From contig NZ_JAKJSC010000007.1 of NCBI RefSeq assembly GCF_029029525.1, positions 104,739 through 168,738 on the forward strand: DNA of 64,000 nucleotides, given 5' to 3'. Under the pieces are notes generated by a model that made no database searches, was not told the DNA's origin, and was given only the letters and a program-made list of their open reading frames with translations. Shown here piece by piece: positions 1-9,226 of the stretch; position 1 is the stretch's first letter, and every line of letters begins with the position of its first letter. The position numbers and the translations under genes were made by a program. Origin of the DNA: Labilibaculum sp. DW002. Its GTDB lineage: Bacteria > Bacteroidota > Bacteroidia > Bacteroidales > Marinifilaceae.

Positions 1-331
1 CATTAAAATTCCACCTGCTGATAGCGCCATCGCAACTTATTTTATTTTGATTTTCGCTATCTGGTCCGGCAGGTGCGTCAATAAAATTATTGTACGAGCA
101 ATGCACCAATTTATCCTGAAGCTCAAGCTTCGCAAGAATTGCCAAACTTGCAGCCGCTGCACCCCAATCATCAGGGTCACCTATTGGCCATTTGTACTGA
201 TGATCAGGAGCGCTGTTACCATCAAAGCTGATGGCAATTCGGTTGTTGTTATAGTTCCAGTTCTGGGCATTCAAAATGCTTAAATTGTAGCAAACAAATA
301 GGAGAGTGATAATAATTTTTACTGTTTTCAT
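1..331 (-). CDS. secreted protein of unknown function, N-terminal part only (runs off the window)
   Basis: The reading frame starts with ATG at 331 and stays open to the left edge, giving about 110 residues. The first ~22 residues (MKTVKIIITLLFVCYNLSIL, then NAQ) are a clear signal peptide, so the protein is exported. The mature part begins NWNYNNRIAISFDGN and contains a short acidic motif, GDPDDWGAAAASLAILAK, followed by LQDKLVHCSYNN. I do not recognise a family with certainty. The asparagine and aspartate-rich start and the position downstream of a GH3 enzyme on the same strand suggest a carbohydrate-active or carbohydrate-binding protein, but this is inference. The 180-bp gap to the GH3 stop codon contains a hairpin, so it may have its own promoter. 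Confidence 0.7.
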   Translation of the reverse strand, partial: MKTVKIIITLLFVCYNLSILNAQNWNYNNNRIAISFDGNSAPDHQYKWPIGDPDDWGAAAASLAILAKLELQDKLVHCSYNNFIDAPAGPDSENQNKISCDGAISRWNFN

Positions 332-469
332 AAGTTTATATTTTTCTCGTTATACCGATTTCGCAATACTAAAAGGCTTTTTATCCCCTGAAGAGATTAT
401 TTTAATGGATTGCAAGTTTACCTCACCATGAAAGGTTTTTAATAAGCGTTAAACAACATCTCAATAAAC

Positions 470-504
470 ACAAACTGCCCACCAAATAACGATGAGCAGT
501 TTGT
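470..504 (-). terminator. hairpin after the GH3 gene
   Basis: Nine-base arms (ACAAACTGC and GCAGTTTGT) around a 17-base loop lie just past the stop codon of the GH3 gene on the minus strand. The T-rich tail is weak, so this may be a poor terminator or an attenuating hairpin before the next gene. Confidence 0.45.
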
Positions 505-511
505 ATTTTTA

Positions 512-3079
512 CTATTTACAAGGATAAACTGTATGTTCTTTCAAACCACCCGGAGGGTAGATTGTAATTGATTTTAACTCAACTTCTCCTTCTAATATTT
601 GTGCATTTATATTTTGTTCTACACCATATTCGGGAGGAATAGGGATCTTAATTTTCAACTTGCCTTTAGTTTTTACATCTGATTTATTCAGTTTATAAGT
701 ATCAATATTGTTACCCAGTATGGATAACTTAAAGATGGCTTCCCTGCTTTTTACCTCATAATTAACAACTGCATCCCATGTATTCACATAGAAACCGGGA
801 TCTGTGAAGGTGGTTTTAAATATTAGCCCTTCTGCTTTTTTCTCCTCTGTTTTTTCTGCTTTCAGAAAAGACTTATCTGCATAGATAGCATCCCATTTTT
901 TAGTACGTAACGGGTTGTTTGCATCAAACCAAGCACTTTTGTTTTTAATATTTACAGGGGCTAAAGCACCACTTCCTACTTTAATTGTTTTGCTTAGGCT
1001 GATATTATCAGATGAGTTACCCACTAAAATATCAAATTTGCCTTTGTATACTTCAAACTGCGCATTGATGGTGTCGTAGTAAGCAAAAGCTTCATAGGGC
1101 ACATCAAGCACTACCTTTTTTGTTTCACCAGCTTTTACATTCACACGTTTAAAGGCTTTTAGTGCTTTAATTGGCACTTTCGTTTTCGAACTTAAGTCTT
1201 TGATGTAAAGCTGAACCACCTCGTCACCATCATGTGCTCCAGTGTTATTTACATCAACGCTTACTTTCATTCGTTGGCCTGAATTTAATGCCGTTTTATC
1301 CAGCTGAAGGTTTGCCATTTCGAAATTCGTATAGCTCAATCCATAACCAAACGGGTAAAGAGGTTTACCTTCAAAATACATATAGGTGCGGTTGTTCTTG
1401 ATATTGTAATCGTGCATATCGGGTAAGTCCTCGTGTGAGGTATACCAAGTAGAATTCAACTTACCACCAGGGTTTACCTTTCCAAACAAAACATTGGCAA
1501 GAGCAGTTCCTTGTTCCTGACCATTAGGCCACATACACACAATGCCCGGAATGTGCTCTTGTGCCCATGGGATAGCGGTAGGACCACTTGGCACCAATAC
1601 AACAACTACGTTTTTGTTCACGCGGTAAATCTCCTCAATCAATCGCTGTTGAATGCCTGGGAGAGCAAGGGAGTGACGGTCTACATTCTCGGTAGAAGTA
1701 CCTTCGTTGTTGCCCACTACTACGATAGCTAATTCTGCTTCTTTTGCTGCTATCACGGCTTCACGAAATCTCGACCTGTCATCATTAGCATCTGCTATAG
1801 TGCAGCCTTCTTTGTACACAATTTTTGCATTAGTGGCTGCTTTAATACCGTCTAGCGGACTTACTTTACTTTGCGGATGTCCGGAGTAAATACCCAACCA
1901 ACAATGGTCGGCAAATGGTCCCACTACAGCAATTGATTTATAGTCTTTTTTCAATGGCAAAACACCATCGTTTTTCAGCAAAACCATGGATTGTTCTGCT
2001 GCCTTACGAGCCAGCTTTTTATGTGCATCACATTCTAGTACTGATTCTGGAATATTTGCCCAAGGGCTTAACTTTTTATCATCAAAATCGCCTGTCATAA
2101 ATCGCAATCGCAATAAACGAGCTACGGCAATATCCAGTTCTTTTTCGGTTATCAAACCTTGTTCAATAGCGCCTTTCAAACCTTTTACCATTTTTGAAGC
2201 ATTCGGGCGAAAACATTCTTGGTCGCAAGAGGCTTTGATAGCCATTGATGCAGCTATTTCGTAACTGTCTACTAACTTCTTGTAGTCTTTGTGGCCACCT
2301 ATGTCACCCCAGTCGGCTATCACATAACCTTTGAAACCCCATTCATCACGTAGTACATCTTGTAGCAACCATTTATTGGTAGAACAAGGCACACCGTTTA
2401 GTCCGTTTAGTGCGGTCATAATTCCAGCTGCTTCTTCATCGGTAACCATTGACTTGTAAGCTGGAAAATAATATTCGCGTAGGTCTTTCTCGGATATATT
2501 TGAGTAGATATTTTCGCGACGAAACTCTACGTTATTGGCCACAAAGTGCTTTACTGTTGTTACTGTTTTTAGGTATTTATCATCGTTGCCCTGCATGCCA
2601 CGCACATACATACGTACCATTTCGGTCATCAAAAATGGGTCTTCGCTATAGCACTCCCCATTCCGCCCCCAGCGCGGATCGCGTGCCATGTTTACGGTTG
2701 GTGAAAACATCATCACCTCTTTTTTGCCCATATTCTTTAAGGCACGAGCTTCGTTAGAAATCGCAGTAGCCACTTCGTGCATTAGCTCAGGATTCCATGT
2801 AGCTCCCATTGCAATGTTTTGCGGAAAAGAAGTCGCTCCCCAGCCAATAATACCGTGCAAAGCTTCTCCATACCACATATAAGAAGGGATACCCAAACGT
2901 TCAATAGCCGGGATATCGGAGCTACATTGGCTCATTTTTTCTTCTAAGGTCATCTTCGACAATAAATCTTTTACCCGCTCATCAACAGGTGCGTTGGGGT
3001 CTTTCCAAACCTGAGCATTTAACATCAAAATACTTGCTAGAAGAACTAATAAACTACTTATAATCTTTTTGTTTGCCAT
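512..3079 (-). CDS. glycoside hydrolase family 3 (beta-glucosidase/beta-xylosidase type), secreted
   Basis: This 855-residue exported enzyme should remove non-reducing-end beta-linked sugars from oligosaccharides. Residues 1-23 are a signal peptide. The (beta/alpha)8 domain carries the GH3 landmarks RDPRWGRNGECYSEDP (133-148), VKHFVANN (176-183) and GYVIADWGDI (251-260), where Asp256 is the expected nucleophile. The alpha/beta sandwich domain follows, then a fibronectin III-like domain around 640-720 with the usual PLYPFGYGLSYT motif before it. About 110 further residues at the C-terminus are not part of the basic GH3 layout and look like an extra beta-rich module. Substrate cannot be read from the sequence; the motif set is closest to the xylosidase/glucosidase branch. 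It is transcribed away from the membrane-bound regulator at 3340, a likely controller. Confidence 0.93.
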   Translation of the reverse strand: MANKKIISSLLVLLASILMLNAQVWKDPNAPVDERVKDLLSKMTLEEKMSQCSSDIPAIERLGIPSYMWYGEALHGIIGWGATSFPQNIAMGATWNPELMHEVATAISNEARALKNMGKKEVMMFSPTVNMARDPRWGRNGECYSEDPFLMTEMVRMYVRGMQGNDDKYLKTVTTVKHFVANNVEFRRENIYSNISEKDLREYYFPAYKSMVTDEEAAGIMTALNGLNGVPCSTNKWLLQDVLRDEWGFKGYVIADWGDIGGHKDYKKLVDSYEIAASMAIKASCDQECFRPNASKMVKGLKGAIEQGLITEKELDIAVARLLRLRFMTGDFDDKKLSPWANIPESVLECDAHKKLARKAAEQSMVLLKNDGVLPLKKDYKSIAVVGPFADHCWLGIYSGHPQSKVSPLDGIKAATNAKIVYKEGCTIADANDDRSRFREAVIAAKEAELAIVVVGNNEGTSTENVDRHSLALPGIQQRLIEEIYRVNKNVVVVLVPSGPTAIPWAQEHIPGIVCMWPNGQEQGTALANVLFGKVNPGGKLNSTWYTSHEDLPDMHDYNIKNNRTYMYFEGKPLYPFGYGLSYTNFEMANLQLDKTALNSGQRMKVSVDVNNTGAHDGDEVVQLYIKDLSSKTKVPIKALKAFKRVNVKAGETKKVVLDVPYEAFAYYDTINAQFEVYKGKFDILVGNSSDNISLSKTIKVGSGALAPVNIKNKSAWFDANNPLRTKKWDAIYADKSFLKAEKTEEKKAEGLIFKTTFTDPGFYVNTWDAVVNYEVKSREAIFKLSILGNNIDTYKLNKSDVKTKGKLKIKIPIPPEYGVEQNINAQILEGEVELKSITIYPPGGLKEHTVYPCK

Positions 3080-3143
3080 CTCATTTAATTTCTGATAAAC
3101 CTACTGTGTTTGCTTTCTTATTGATAAGATTTTTACTGTGTTG

Positions 3144-3219
3144 GTAGTGTTTACTACAATAGTACAGACAATGTCAATCGAAAATGGAATAATTTACTCC
3201 GTTTTGTGTTCCGAAACGG
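3144..3219. promoter_or_regulatory. two inverted repeats in the GH3/regulator divergent gap
   Basis: The 260-bp gap between the divergent GH3 and regulator genes holds two small dyads: GTAGT-4-ACTAC at 3144-3157 and CCGTTT-9-AAACGG at 3199-3219. Either could be an operator for the winged-helix regulator next door. This is position-based inference; the arms are short. Confidence 0.25.
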
Positions 3220-3339
3220 CAACTGCAACGGTGATTTAACGGTTAAATGTGGTCGTATAAGGATATCAAAATCAGCAATGTGATTGATTTTAAAATAGAA
3301 TGTGTGGATTAGAGAAAAAACGTGTTATTTTTGTGTGGT

Positions 3340-4515
3340 ATGATAAATAAAAACGAAGAAAAATCCATTGAAGAGGCATTGAATCGCATCTGTTCGCACA
3401 AGCTGTTTGTAAACTCACCAACTAATAGTAGCCTGCTAAAATACCTTGTTGAAAAGGCAATAGCAAAAGAGGAAATAAACGAGATTACAATTGGCAGTGA
3501 ACTTTATGGAATTGACTATTCGGAAAACAAAAGTAACAGTACTGTTCGCTCGTATATGTACAAGCTTCGCAATAAGCTCGCAGATTACTACGCGGATGCA
3601 GGGGCGAAAGAGTCTTTGCTATTCGAAATTAGCAAGGGGCAGTGCAATCTAAGTTTTTTATCACCCACGGAATATCATAAATCAAGAGGAGAAAAGGGCA
3701 ACACAGTTACTATCCCGATAAAATATATTAAAGTTGTATCAGGTGTTTTGTTGCTGACTATTCTGAGCTTTTTTCTTGTGAAAACAATTGCTGACAAACC
3801 CAATTTTGTTTGGGCGTCTTATTTTGAAGCGAATTCGGATAATCTTCTTGTTGTATCTGATCAATTTGTAGTAGGAGAGACCTTTCCCGATGGCAAGGAG
3901 CGTGCAGTTTTGTATCATGAAGTAAACAACAACAACGATTTTATTAAATACAGCCAGCAACATCCTGAGAAAAGCATACAACTTACCGATTACACTTTGA
4001 TGTCGAAAATGGCACCTTATACAGTTAATGCATTAAGTAAGTGGTTTACGGAAAATGATAGCAGTTTCGATCTTAAGTTGGAGAGCAAGCTTAGCTACGA
4101 TGATGCGCGAAATCATAACATTCTGTTTGTTGGGCAATATAAAACCATGAACTTATCGAAATCCTTATTCTTAAAGGACAGTAAAGTGTTTGCAACTTTT
4201 AATGATGGTTTTAAATACAATAATGGAAGTGTCGCAAAAGTGTACAACACTCGCTTTGGTGAAAATCAGAAAGTGGAATATGCAATGGTTTCTTTCAATC
4301 CGCTAAGCAATGGCAAAAATGCCTTGTATTTTGTATCGAACAATGATATTGGTGTTATGGCAACGGTTAGGAAGTTTACGGATGAAAAATGGTTGAAAGA
4401 ATTTGCCAAACAACTTCCAGATGAGTCGATACATTTTAATGCTTTGTTTGAGGTGAGTGGATTGCAACGAACTGATGTTAGCTGTGAATTGGTAGAGTTA
4501 GAGGTGTTGAAGTAA
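3340..4515 (+). CDS. membrane-anchored winged-helix regulator (ToxR/CadC-like layout)
   Basis: This 391-residue protein has an N-terminal DNA-binding-type domain (about 1-110) with the pattern LFVNSPTNSSLLKYLVEKAI, then ITIGSELYG, NSTVRSYMYKLRNKLADYY and a final FEISKGQCNLSF. That is the layout of the N-terminal winged-helix found in many adenylate-cyclase- or tetratricopeptide-linked regulators (LLRYLVE, TIGVEVFGR, VRVEARRLRxKLxxYY, ELPKGxYxP). One transmembrane helix follows at about 130-152, then a ~240-residue periplasmic domain of no recognised family, perhaps a ligand sensor. I chose the ATG at 3340 over a GTG at 3322, because TATTTTTG at 3326-3333 matches the TAnnTTTG promoter box and would lie inside the longer frame. 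It probably regulates the divergent GH3 gene. Confidence 0.75.
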   Translation: MINKNEEKSIEEALNRICSHKLFVNSPTNSSLLKYLVEKAIAKEEINEITIGSELYGIDYSENKSNSTVRSYMYKLRNKLADYYADAGAKESLLFEISKGQCNLSFLSPTEYHKSRGEKGNTVTIPIKYIKVVSGVLLLTILSFFLVKTIADKPNFVWASYFEANSDNLLVVSDQFVVGETFPDGKERAVLYHEVNNNNDFIKYSQQHPEKSIQLTDYTLMSKMAPYTVNALSKWFTENDSSFDLKLESKLSYDDARNHNILFVGQYKTMNLSKSLFLKDSKVFATFNDGFKYNNGSVAKVYNTRFGENQKVEYAMVSFNPLSNGKNALYFVSNNDIGVMATVRKFTDEKWLKEFAKQLPDESIHFNALFEVSGLQRTDVSCELVELEVLK

Positions 4516-4557
4516 GGTTTGTCTTTTGCGCAACTCAGTGTTCTTTGCGATTATCCC

Positions 4558-4633
4558 AGAGGGATTTCATGTTTATAGCAGGTGAAGGTGATAGAAGATT
4601 TACCCCCGCTGGTTTCTTATTTTTTTCTCTGTG
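4558..4633 (+). repeat. 76-bp repeat unit, copy 1
   Basis: Starts AGAGGGATTTCATGTTTATA and ends CTCTGTG. An almost identical unit is at 9491-9567, in the same orientation. Confidence 0.8.
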
Positions 4634-4704
4634 TAACTCGGTGTTCTCTATGGAAAAAACTTTTGCGGTTATATTTTGTATTTTGTCCTCAAGTTGGACA
4701 GGCT

Positions 4705-4731
4705 TTTACTTTTCCATTGATGAAAAGTAAA
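4705..4731. repeat. hairpin element (TTTACTTTTC / GAAAAGTAAA)
   Basis: Perfect 10-base arms around a CATTGAT loop, preceded by a GTCCTCAAG-type motif. The same element is at 9721-9747. A version whose loop holds about 50 extra bases is at 5159-5238. Confidence 0.8.
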
Positions 4732-4821
4732 CAAAAATCTACCGCGGCAGAAAAAATCACTAAAAATCAGATCATTTCGCTAAAACCTGGAACTCGTCCT
4801 TTTAGCCACCCAGCTTCGCTG

Positions 4822-4839
4822 ATCCCGAAAAATCGGGAT
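4822..4839. repeat. short perfect hairpin inside repeat block 1
   Basis: ATCCCGA and TCGGGAT arms of seven bases around AAAA. It lies in the part of the block (4740-4920) that is not shared with block 2. Confidence 0.6.
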
Positions 4840-5040
4840 TCGAGTCTAACGTTCCTCAAACATGCCAGTTTTCTTAACGCTCCTTTATTCTGATTTTCTT
4901 AACGCAATTTTTTCTAATGCGGACCTTAGTGCAACTTTGTTTATTCTCTGTGTACTTTGTGTTCTTCGTGCTATACTTCGATTGCCTTAGTGGTTAAACT
5001 TTTCTCTGTGTAGCTCGGTGCCTCTGTGGTAAAAATCTTT

Positions 5041-5400
5041 GTCAGGTTCTGACTATAAGTAAGCTGTGTATGTCAGATTCTGACTCTACTCTACAGGTTT
5101 CGAATAATAGATTCTTATTGAGATTTGTCTTGTGTTTTTTACTTTGTCCTCAAGTCGGACGGACTTTTACTTTTTATTCATTCATAATTTTAACGGGCAT
5201 TCATGATCTCACTTCGATCGGTACATTGATTAAAAGTAAACAAAAATCTAGGAGAGAGCCCTCGGTGACCCATTACGGCTCAATGATGAAAAGAAATAAT
5301 AGTGTAGTTCGTTCCTCACTCCACAGGATTTCTTTTTTGTCATCATTTTCACCTATGGGTTCCCCACCTGCGTTACTTATTCCATCCTAGCTTGAAAGGA
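5041..5400 (+). repeat. long direct repeat, copy A (interrupted)
   Basis: Begins with the GTCAGGTTCTGAC / GTCAGATTCTGAC pair and ends near CCATCCTAGCTTGAA. Roughly nine bases in ten match copy B at 9598-9900 by eye, in the same orientation. Copy A carries an extra ~50 bases (about 5173-5222) inside the loop of the TTTACTTTT hairpin that copy B lacks. Confidence 0.8.
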
Positions 5401-5513
5401 TCGTGCATCTTATTAATTTGTGTTCTTCGGGATATCCTTCGTTTATCTTGGTGGTTAAACTTTTCTCTGTGTTACTCAGTGCTCTCTGTGGTGGTATTTT
5501 TGGTATTAAAACA

Positions 5514-5539
5514 CTGTCAGGACTTTCAGACTCTGACAG
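5514..5539. repeat. CTGTCAG/CTGACAG hairpin
   Basis: Seven-base inverted arms, with a spacer related to the copy at 19459-19484. Flanked by the CTCTGTG and TGGTTAAA phrases in both places. Confidence 0.65.
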
Positions 5540-5702
5540 GTTTTTCTTTATTGCGACTTAGCTTTGTGTTCTTCGGGATATCCTTTGTTTACCTTTGTGG
5601 TTAAATTTTTTCTCTGTGTAGCTCAGTGTACTCTGTGGTGATTGTTTTTAATGGATCGCGCGATTAATATCTTTTGATTGCCTGAGTGGATAAGTTTTTT
5701 TT

Positions 5703-8700
5703 TTATTTGATGATGTATTGTGTAATCAAAGTATACAATTCTTCCTTTTTTATTGGTTTTGCAATAAAAGCATCGCACCCACTTTCTAAAGCCAATCTTT
5801 TTTCAGATTCGGTAGAATATGCCGTTTGAGCAATAATTGGTAGTTTGGGTATTTTCGACTTGATCTTTTTGGAAGCTTCGTGCCCATTCATTATTGGCAT
5901 TTTAATGTCCATTAGTATTAGGTCGATATTTTTATTGTTTAGGCAAATGTCGATGGCTTCTTGTCCATTTTTTGCATGAATTACAGTATAGTTATTTATC
6001 TCATTTTCTTCTAATAAGGCTTCTAAATAGAGGAAATTCACTTCTTCATCTTCTGCAATAAGTATATTGTAATTGTGTTCTGATTGATTTGCCACTGTAT
6101 TCTCTTTTGAATCACCTTCTTTTATTGAATTGGCAGGTTTGTAAGGAATGTTAATATAAAATGTAGAGCCTTTATTTTTGTCTGAGTCTAAGTCTATGTG
6201 ACCACCTAAAAGGGAGGTGTTTTCTTCTGCAATAGCAAGCCCAAGCCCTAATCCTCCAATTTTTTTGGATAGTTCTTTGTTTTCCTGAGAGAAACGCTCA
6301 AAAATCAATTGATGATTTTCAGGAGAAATACCAATTCCAGTATCTTTTACATATATTACCAGCATTGCCTTGTCGATATAATAACCGAATTCAATAAATC
6401 CCTCGAGTGTATATTTTAAAGAATTTTCCAGTAAATTGCTTATCACTTTATTCAGTTTTGTTTTATCTGTGGTAATGTAACTTTTGTTATCGCGCAATTC
6501 TTTCTTAATGTATAAAGGAATATTTCGTTCGTTCAATTTTAAGCTAAATATGGAGAATAATTCCATTAAGAAATCGTTAAGGCAAAATTCTGTTTCATCA
6601 ATACCTACTTGTTCAGTTTCTAAGGTTGATATTTCCAATATGTCATCAATTGTCCTGAGAAGTTGATGACTACAGTTTTGAACTATTCTAGAGTAGTAAT
6701 TTCGTTTTTCAGGAGTTAAGTCCTGGTTTGTTAGCATGTCGGAGAATCCCATAATTCCATTCATGGGAGTACGAATTTCGTGCGACATATTGTGTAAAAA
6801 TTCAGTTTTTAAGCGATTCGAATCTTCCGCTCTATTTTTGGCTACAAGCAATTCCTTTTCGTAGTTTTTTAAAGGAGTAATATCTGTAATAAAACCTTCT
6901 AAATGTGAAGGTTTGTTATTGCTCATTTCCATAAAACCTTTTTCCCAAACCCACTTTTCCTCTCCTTTTTTACACGTAATTTTATATTCTAGGGTAAAAG
7001 GCATTTTGTTTACAATAGCTTCACTTACAATCTTATCTACATGTTCTCTATAATCTTCATGGATAATTTGATTCCAGCTTATTACATTGTTATTTTTTAT
7101 ATCGTTTACCTCATAGCCAGTTAACTCCTTAACTCCCTTGCTTATAAATAGCATTGTCCAATTTTTATCATTTTTGCATTGGTATGCTACTCCTTTCAGG
7201 TTGCCCAATAAATTTTTTAATTTTCTCTCTTTCTCTTCCGAATCTTTTTTAGCAACAGATAATTCTTGTTTCGTTTTTCTTTTTTGGGTAATGTCTTTAG
7301 CTGTAACAATAAACATTGAAATATCACCATTTTGATCTCTTCTAACCGCAATTGATGCATCAACCCATATGTAATTGCCATCCTTTTTACGAAGCCTTTT
7401 TTCAATATTGTAATTGCTAATTTCTCCATTTTGAATTTTATTGAAGAAAGGTAATTCTATTTCTAAATCATCAGGGTGGGAAATGTCCGTAAAATTTAAG
7501 GACTGGTATTCCTTGCGCGAGTAACCAAGCATTGTAAGAAATTCCTTATTTACATCCAATTGATGTCCGGTACTATTGGCAAGAGCTATGCCAATTTTTG
7601 CAGAGTTAAATACACCCTTAAACTTTTCTTCGCTTTCGTTAATTGCAATTTTGGCTTCCTTTTCTTCAGTAATATCAATAGAGGTTGTAGGGTAAATCTC
7701 ATTGCCATTTTCATCATAGTCAAGACGGGCATACATATTAATATCGTACAGGCTTCCATCCTTTCTTTTTGCTTTAAATTCTCCTATGAAGAACCCATTT
7801 TTTTTGAGTTCGTTGATCACTATGTTAGGCATGTTTGGATCGTGACAATGGTCAACAGGCGAGGTGCCAATTATTTCTGAAATGCTATCATAACCAGACA
7901 TTTCTACGTAAGCTTGATTTACGTATATAAATTTACCTTCGTGGTTTATAATGTCAAAAGCATTCAATGAATGATCAATAGCTCGATTGAACATTTTTAA
8001 TTTATTTTGAGCTTCTCTATCCTTCGTAATGTCTTTAATTGTGCAATAAGCATGAGTAAATTTACCTTTTTCATTAAAACCTAAGAATCCTTCAAATGAA
8101 ACATATATAAAATTGCCGTCTTTTTTCTTAATTCTATATTGTTCATTTTCTAAAAACCCTTGCTTCTTAAGTGCTAACAGATTTTTTTTGAAAAGTTCAA
8201 TACTGTCAGGATGTAAAAAATCTCCAAAGTAGTTGCCAATGACTTGTTTTTTGTTGTAGCCTGTAGTTTTTAACCATTCAGGATTAACATCAGTGATATA
8301 GCCATTATTGTCGAGTACTTGAAATGAAAGTGGGGCATTCAGCACCATACTCTTGTATTTTTTTTGAACTTGTATGGCTTTGTTTTTCTCTTTTTTTAAA
8401 TTATTCTCGCTTACTTTTAATGCAGTAATATCTTGGTGGGCACCAAGCATACGAGTAGGGATATTGTTGTTGTCTCTAATAGCTATACCACGACAGCGTA
8501 TCCAAATTGTCGATTTATTTTTATGCTTGTATCGTACTATTTGGTCGTATGGATTCTCTGGATCTTTTAAGTGTTTGTGGAAATTATCGGTTGCACGTTT
8601 TAGATCGTCCTGATTTATTATATCCTGCCAAGCACTTGATTGATGTGGCATTTTTTCAGGATTATATCCTAATACCTGCCAAAATTTTGGACTCATCCAT

Positions 8701-8825
8701 TCATTTTCAGGATGCTCTAAATCCCAATACCAGATTCCATCTAATGAACCCTCTTGTATAAAATCAAAAATGCGTTCATCCTTTTTGATTAATTCATAAA
8801 GCTCATTTTTTAAATAATGCACCAT
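5703..8825 (-). CDS. soluble hybrid histidine kinase with five PAS domains and a receiver
   Basis: This is a 1040-residue sensor kinase with no transmembrane helix or signal peptide, so it is cytoplasmic. Five PAS/PAC units fill residues ~15-665; each ends in a recognisable PAC strand (HQDITALK, IKDITKD, SIDITEEKE, AKDITQKR, ITDITPLK). HisKA follows with FLHNMSHEIRTPMNG, phosphoacceptor His682, then HATPase_c with NLLENSLKYT, DTGIGIS and GLGLGLAIAEE. The C-terminal receiver (about 920-1040) has LIAEDEE, LILMDIKMP with Asp973, and KPI. There is no DNA-binding output, so the signal must pass through a phosphotransfer protein elsewhere or end at the receiver. It resembles the kinases at 30414 and 32960. 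Its stop codon directly abuts repeat block 1, and the gene lies between two long direct repeats. Confidence 0.95.
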   Translation of the reverse strand: MVHYLKNELYELIKKDERIFDFIQEGSLDGIWYWDLEHPENEWMSPKFWQVLGYNPEKMPHQSSAWQDIINQDDLKRATDNFHKHLKDPENPYDQIVRYKHKNKSTIWIRCRGIAIRDNNNIPTRMLGAHQDITALKVSENNLKKEKNKAIQVQKKYKSMVLNAPLSFQVLDNNGYITDVNPEWLKTTGYNKKQVIGNYFGDFLHPDSIELFKKNLLALKKQGFLENEQYRIKKKDGNFIYVSFEGFLGFNEKGKFTHAYCTIKDITKDREAQNKLKMFNRAIDHSLNAFDIINHEGKFIYVNQAYVEMSGYDSISEIIGTSPVDHCHDPNMPNIVINELKKNGFFIGEFKAKRKDGSLYDINMYARLDYDENGNEIYPTTSIDITEEKEAKIAINESEEKFKGVFNSAKIGIALANSTGHQLDVNKEFLTMLGYSRKEYQSLNFTDISHPDDLEIELPFFNKIQNGEISNYNIEKRLRKKDGNYIWVDASIAVRRDQNGDISMFIVTAKDITQKRKTKQELSVAKKDSEEKERKLKNLLGNLKGVAYQCKNDKNWTMLFISKGVKELTGYEVNDIKNNNVISWNQIIHEDYREHVDKIVSEAIVNKMPFTLEYKITCKKGEEKWVWEKGFMEMSNNKPSHLEGFITDITPLKNYEKELLVAKNRAEDSNRLKTEFLHNMSHEIRTPMNGIMGFSDMLTNQDLTPEKRNYYSRIVQNCSHQLLRTIDDILEISTLETEQVGIDETEFCLNDFLMELFSIFSLKLNERNIPLYIKKELRDNKSYITTDKTKLNKVISNLLENSLKYTLEGFIEFGYYIDKAMLVIYVKDTGIGISPENHQLIFERFSQENKELSKKIGGLGLGLAIAEENTSLLGGHIDLDSDKNKGSTFYINIPYKPANSIKEGDSKENTVANQSEHNYNILIAEDEEVNFLYLEALLEENEINNYTVIHAKNGQEAIDICLNNKNIDLILMDIKMPIMNGHEASKKIKSKIPKLPIIAQTAYSTESEKRLALESGCDAFIAKPIKKEELYTLITQYIIK

Positions 8826-9030
8826 ATTAATTGCTTTTACACAATTTACAAAAAAAAACAGGATAGGGAGGATTTTTTTAAATATATATATGTATATAAT
8901 TCATTTATTGATGAAGGTGTTTCATTATGAAAGGATTACATGTCTGAACCCATAGATTGACTCTTATTAATTTGTTACGCTTTCGAAAAAATTCTTATTT
9001 TCATGTATTGTTGAATTTAATTGATAAAAT

Positions 9031-9180
9031 ATGATTTTAGGTGTATCAGGTTGGCTTGGTAACAAACTGGGTTGGAGCGTAACGATTATTAGAATTGCAT
9101 TTGTTGTAGGTGTGTTGTTTTTTGGAGTAGGATTAGGATTGTATTTAATCTTGTGGTTGGTAAAAATGTTCTCAAAATAA
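9031..9180 (+). CDS. 49-residue PspC-domain membrane protein
   Basis: A short gene coding for 49 residues, starting MILGVSGWLGNKLGW and ending LYLILWLVKMFSK. This follows the PspC domain pattern closely: a GVxGxLxxxLGW start, IIRIAFVV, a glycine-bearing hydrophobic helix, and the LYLILW ending. It is almost exactly one PspC domain with a single membrane segment. PspC domains take part in envelope stress sensing in the phage-shock system, but no pspA or other psp gene is nearby. A good terminator hairpin follows at 9227. It is transcribed away from the hybrid kinase gene, with about 200 bp between the two starts. Confidence 0.8.
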   Translation: MILGVSGWLGNKLGWSVTIIRIAFVVGVLFFGVGLGLYLILWLVKMFSK

Positions 9181-9226
9181 AAACCATATAATTTCTTGAA
9201 TGTGGTTATCAAAATTTAAATAATCA

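Larger units (their letters stand above)
4545..5700 (+). repeat. repeat block 1: mosaic of interspersed non-coding repeats
   Basis: This 1.15-kb stretch between convergent genes has no convincing gene. It is built from units that recur at 9290-10075 and 19400-19560. They include short phrases such as CTCTGTGTAACTCGGTG and CTCTGTGGT, GTTCTTCGGGATATCCTT and TGGTGGTTAAA, a CTGTCAG/CTGACAG hairpin, and a longer unit with the TTTACTTTTC/GAAAAGTAAA hairpin. The phrases drift from copy to copy, so these are old, diverged repeats. Open frames inside are short and accidental. The block begins just after the stop of the regulator gene and runs up to the stop of the hybrid kinase. Confidence 0.8.

Noticed and set aside
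4545..4893. Two overlapping plus-strand frames (61 and 103 residues)
   Set aside because: They run through repeat units and a hairpin, share no protein-like composition, and have no start signals.
5070..5390. 106-residue plus-strand open frame, with a similar 79-residue frame at 9655-9894
   Set aside because: The two peptides look alike only because they lie in the two copies of the long direct repeat. The frames differ in length, have no family pattern, and change reading at small insertions.
8880..8905. ATATATAT palindrome upstream of the hybrid kinase
   Set aside because: Simple AT repeat; too low in complexity to call an operator.
8967..9212. 81-residue minus-strand frame over the PspC gene
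   Set aside because: The plus-strand 49-residue frame matches the PspC pattern from end to end; the reverse frame is Asn/Thr-rich without any pattern.
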